Shown here piece after piece: positions 62,682-64,000 of a stretch of DNA of 64,000 nucleotides. The first letter of the stretch is position 1. Each line of letters starts with the position of its first letter. Position numbers and translations under genes: made by a program. The notes beneath the pieces are model-generated. The model searched no databases, was not told where the DNA came from, and worked only from the letters and a program-made list of their open reading frames with translations. The stretch comes from an uncultured Lachnospiraceae bacterium (GTDB lineage: Bacteria > Bacillota > Clostridia > Lachnospirales > Lachnospiraceae), in the NCBI GenBank assembly GCA_934339365.1, contig CAKRHW010000002.1, forward strand, positions 310,001 to 374,000. The letters run 5' to 3'.

Positions 62682-63203
62682 TTATTCTAATTCTGACTGT
62701 AATACTTTCGTAGTTCGTCTACAAATCACCATTGCCAGTAACCCATTACACAATCCTGCTATAAATCCAGCCATCATTAATATCGGATAATAATACCAGA
62801 GCATTTTATTCTGAACCAAAAGAAACGCTGCCAAAAACTGACCAAGATTGTGTGTAATACCACCTGCAATACTACAGGTAACAATATGAAACCGGAATCT
62901 ATAACAAATACACATAATAAGATAACTAAGCATTCCTCCTGCTAAGCTAAAACAAATACTAAACATATTCCCGAATAAAAAACCGGTTGCTAAAATACGA
63001 ACTACATCCACTACAAATCCGGCTTTGTATCTCATCTGATAAAGAACCATAACAACAATCAGATTTGGTAGTCCTATCTTAATACCCGGAACTCCTATAA
63101 TTACCGGAATCATCGATTCTATATAACTAAGAATCATTGCAAGCGCAGTAAATAAAGCCAAAAGTGAAATCCTTTTTGTTAAAAATCTGTCTTTTTCCTT
63201 CAT
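62682..63203 (-). CDS. Gx transporter family / heptaprenyl diphosphate synthase component I-like membrane protein (EetB-like)
   Basis: The 173-residue protein has about five hydrophobic helices and the motif GVPGIKIGLPNLIVVMVLYQ, typical of the Gx transporter (Hpre_diP_synt_I) family. It resembles ECF-type S components in topology. From family knowledge, a Gx protein next to a NusG-domain-II protein is the EetB/EetA pair of flavin-based extracellular electron transfer loci; the divergent apbE fits this. This functional link is inference. It is followed closely by ruvA. Confidence 0.8.
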   Translation of the reverse strand: MKEKDRFLTKRISLLALFTALAMILSYIESMIPVIIGVPGIKIGLPNLIVVMVLYQMRYKAGFVVDVVRILATGFLFGNMFSICFSLAGGMLSYLIMCICYRFRFHIVTCSIAGGITHNLGQFLAAFLLVQNKMLWYYYPILMMAGFIAGLCNGLLAMVICRRTTKVLQSELE

Positions 63204-63236
63204 CTGCTCTTTTTCCTTTTTCCTTCTCTTATTGTT

Positions 63237-63614
63237 TTATTTTACAATGCTGTCTATATCTGCCTCTCCTTCTATTGTGATAACAATCTTATGCGGAAGG
63301 CAGACAATGGACTGCCCTGTTTTTTTAATTTTCCCCTGTCTGATGCAGTCCTTTCCTTTACAATCTGCATCTTCCATCCATACCTGCCGGCTCTGAATGA
63401 TAAGCGTATTATGTCCACCGCCCTTATCAAACTGAATCTTCTGATTCTCTGATAAAGAACCTGTCCAGATTTCTTCGCCGTCAAATGTGACCACTACATT
63501 AGGCTTCGTTACCATCTTTTTCGACTTGTAATGAAACGGCTTCCAATATACCAGAAAAGAAGACAGCACAAATATACCCATACATATAAGGAAAGCTATA
63601 TCTCTTTTTTTCAA
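63237..63614 (-). CDS. NusG domain II-containing membrane protein (EetA-like)
   Basis: The 125-residue protein has an N-terminal membrane helix (about 8-25) and an extracellular NusG domain II: VVTFDGEEIWTGSLSEN, NTLIIQSRQVWMEDADC, GKDCIRQGKI with a possible disulphide, and IVCLPHKIVITIEG. The start is a TTG at 63612-63614 just after GGTGGG. The family has an unknown biochemical role but appears as EetA beside Gx-family proteins in extracellular electron transfer loci. First gene of the operon with the Gx gene and ruvAB. Confidence 0.85.
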   Translation of the reverse strand: MKKRDIAFLICMGIFVLSSFLVYWKPFHYKSKKMVTKPNVVVTFDGEEIWTGSLSENQKIQFDKGGGHNTLIIQSRQVWMEDADCKGKDCIRQGKIKKTGQSIVCLPHKIVITIEGEADIDSIVK

Positions 63615-63658
63615 TGATTCCCACCTTTTCTAATCGAACTTATGTTTACTTTTTTTAT

Positions 63659-63687
63659 ATCATATCACAATCGTTTTAGAAATACAA
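63659..63687 (-). promoter_or_regulatory. Promoter of the NusG-II/Gx/ruvAB operon
   Basis: On the minus strand TTGTAT and TATGAT are 17 bases apart, with TG one base before the -10 (extended -10), about 45 bases from the TTG start. Confidence 0.7.
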
Positions 63688-63703
63688 TTTATTTTTTATC
63701 TGA

Positions 63704-63732
63704 TTGTATCTTGTTTTTAAAAATGGTACAAT
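63704..63732 (+). promoter_or_regulatory. Promoter of apbE
   Basis: TTGTAT and TACAAT are 17 bases apart, about 40 bases before the apbE start. The two divergent promoters are back to back within 75 bases. Confidence 0.7.
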
Positions 63733-63772
63733 ATTTTGAAAATAGGATATACGGAAAAGAAAGGAACACGTT

Positions 63773-64000
63773 ATGCACAAGAAAAAAATAAACTTAATCT
63801 TACCACTTTTTCTTCTCATAATTTTTTGTATTCTTCCTATACAAGGATGCAAAAAAAAGCCCGATTCTATTAGTAAAACGGACTTTTATTTTGATACTGT
63901 TGTTACAATTACAATTTATGATTCAGATAAAACTGAACTTCTAGATGAATGTTTCGCCATTTGTGACAAATACGAAAAGCTTTTTTCTAAAACCATTCCA
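63773..64000 (+). CDS. apbE: FAD:protein FMN transferase (ApbE), lipoprotein, N-terminal part
   Basis: The frame starts with an ATG at 63773-63775 after AAAGGA and is open to the window edge (76 codons). It has a lipoprotein signal peptide with lipobox LPIQGC (Cys26), then DFYFDTVVTITIYD, the conserved ApbE N-terminus, and the CDKYEKLFSKT segment. ApbE covalently attaches FMN to threonines of extracytoplasmic proteins. The catalytic part lies beyond the window. Its position opposite EetA/EetB-like genes suggests a FmnB-like role; inference. Confidence 0.88.
   Translation, partial: MHKKKINLILPLFLLIIFCILPIQGCKKKPDSISKTDFYFDTVVTITIYDSDKTELLDECFAICDKYEKLFSKTIP

Noticed and set aside
1..64000. 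CRISPR arrays, insertion sequences, prophage genes, rRNA, T-box or metabolite riboswitches
   Set aside because: No regularly spaced repeats, transposase, integrase or phage genes were seen, and no leader other than the L20-type one had recognisable riboswitch motifs.

Overview
This is an AT-rich, gene-dense stretch of a Gram-positive anaerobe, most likely a spore-forming member of the Lachnospiraceae (Clostridia). The evidence is one-piece pyruvate:ferredoxin oxidoreductase, an NfnAB transhydrogenase, a sodium-pumping decarboxylase, YlbJ- and SpoIIM-like sporulation proteins, a Gram-positive LexA box at recA, an L20-type leader before infC-rpmI-rplT, and the ispH-rpsA neighbourhood typical of clostridia. 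Nearly all genes lie on the minus strand; only ylbJ, two DAHP synthases and apbE are on the plus strand. I see no phage, transposon, CRISPR array or rRNA. There is one tRNA gene. No gene-free stretch exceeds 300 bases; the largest gaps (44.3-44.6 kb, 46.05-46.33 kb, 22.9-23.2 kb) hold promoters, an SOS operator, an RNA leader and terminators.

Layout. 0-4.6 kb: left end of an exopolysaccharide/capsule locus (sugar transferase, tyrosine kinase, chain-length protein, an unusual membrane-anchored CpsB phosphatase) preceded by a lysine-rich Ig-like surface protein. 4.7-8.7 kb: UPF0210/ACT pair, YycJ-like hydrolase, PepD. 8.8-17.4 kb: ylbJ, a coiled-coil protein, coaD-rsmD, the flavoprotein-cmk-ispH-rpsA operon and an ABC-F protein. 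17.6-22.9 kb: a five-gene biotin-dependent Na+ decarboxylase operon carrying two different carboxyltransferases. 23.2-31.2 kb: a run with an unknown membrane protein, two D,D-carboxypeptidases, scpA-scpB, a metallophosphoesterase and an LTA-synthase-like enzyme. 31.4-36.4 kb: pdp and nifJ. 36.6-38.7 kb: tandem DAHP synthases.

38.7-44.4 kb: spoIIM-like, nudF-like, proC, rny, recX, recA with its SOS promoter. 44.6-46.3 kb: tRNA-Leu(AAG) and infC-rpmI-rplT with its leader. 46.3-50.7 kb: DUF1540 protein, Nudix hydrolase, Fur-family regulator, rlmH, nfnB-nfnA. 50.8-58.2 kb: zinc-ribbon/chitobiase-like membrane protein, queH, a double-domain PPK2 kinase, Nudix, an FtsW/PBP pair. 58.2-64 kb: U32 protein, zapA, ruvB-ruvA, and genes resembling the EetB/EetA pair of flavin-based extracellular electron transfer, facing a divergent apbE.

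Functionally, the window combines ferredoxin-linked energy metabolism (PFOR, Nfn, Na+ decarboxylase, possible flavin-based electron export), cell-envelope construction (EPS, LTA, carboxypeptidases, PBP/FtsW) and housekeeping of translation and DNA repair. Many starts were moved from the longest open frame because a good ribosome-binding site sits before an internal ATG or TTG; these choices are stated per gene.
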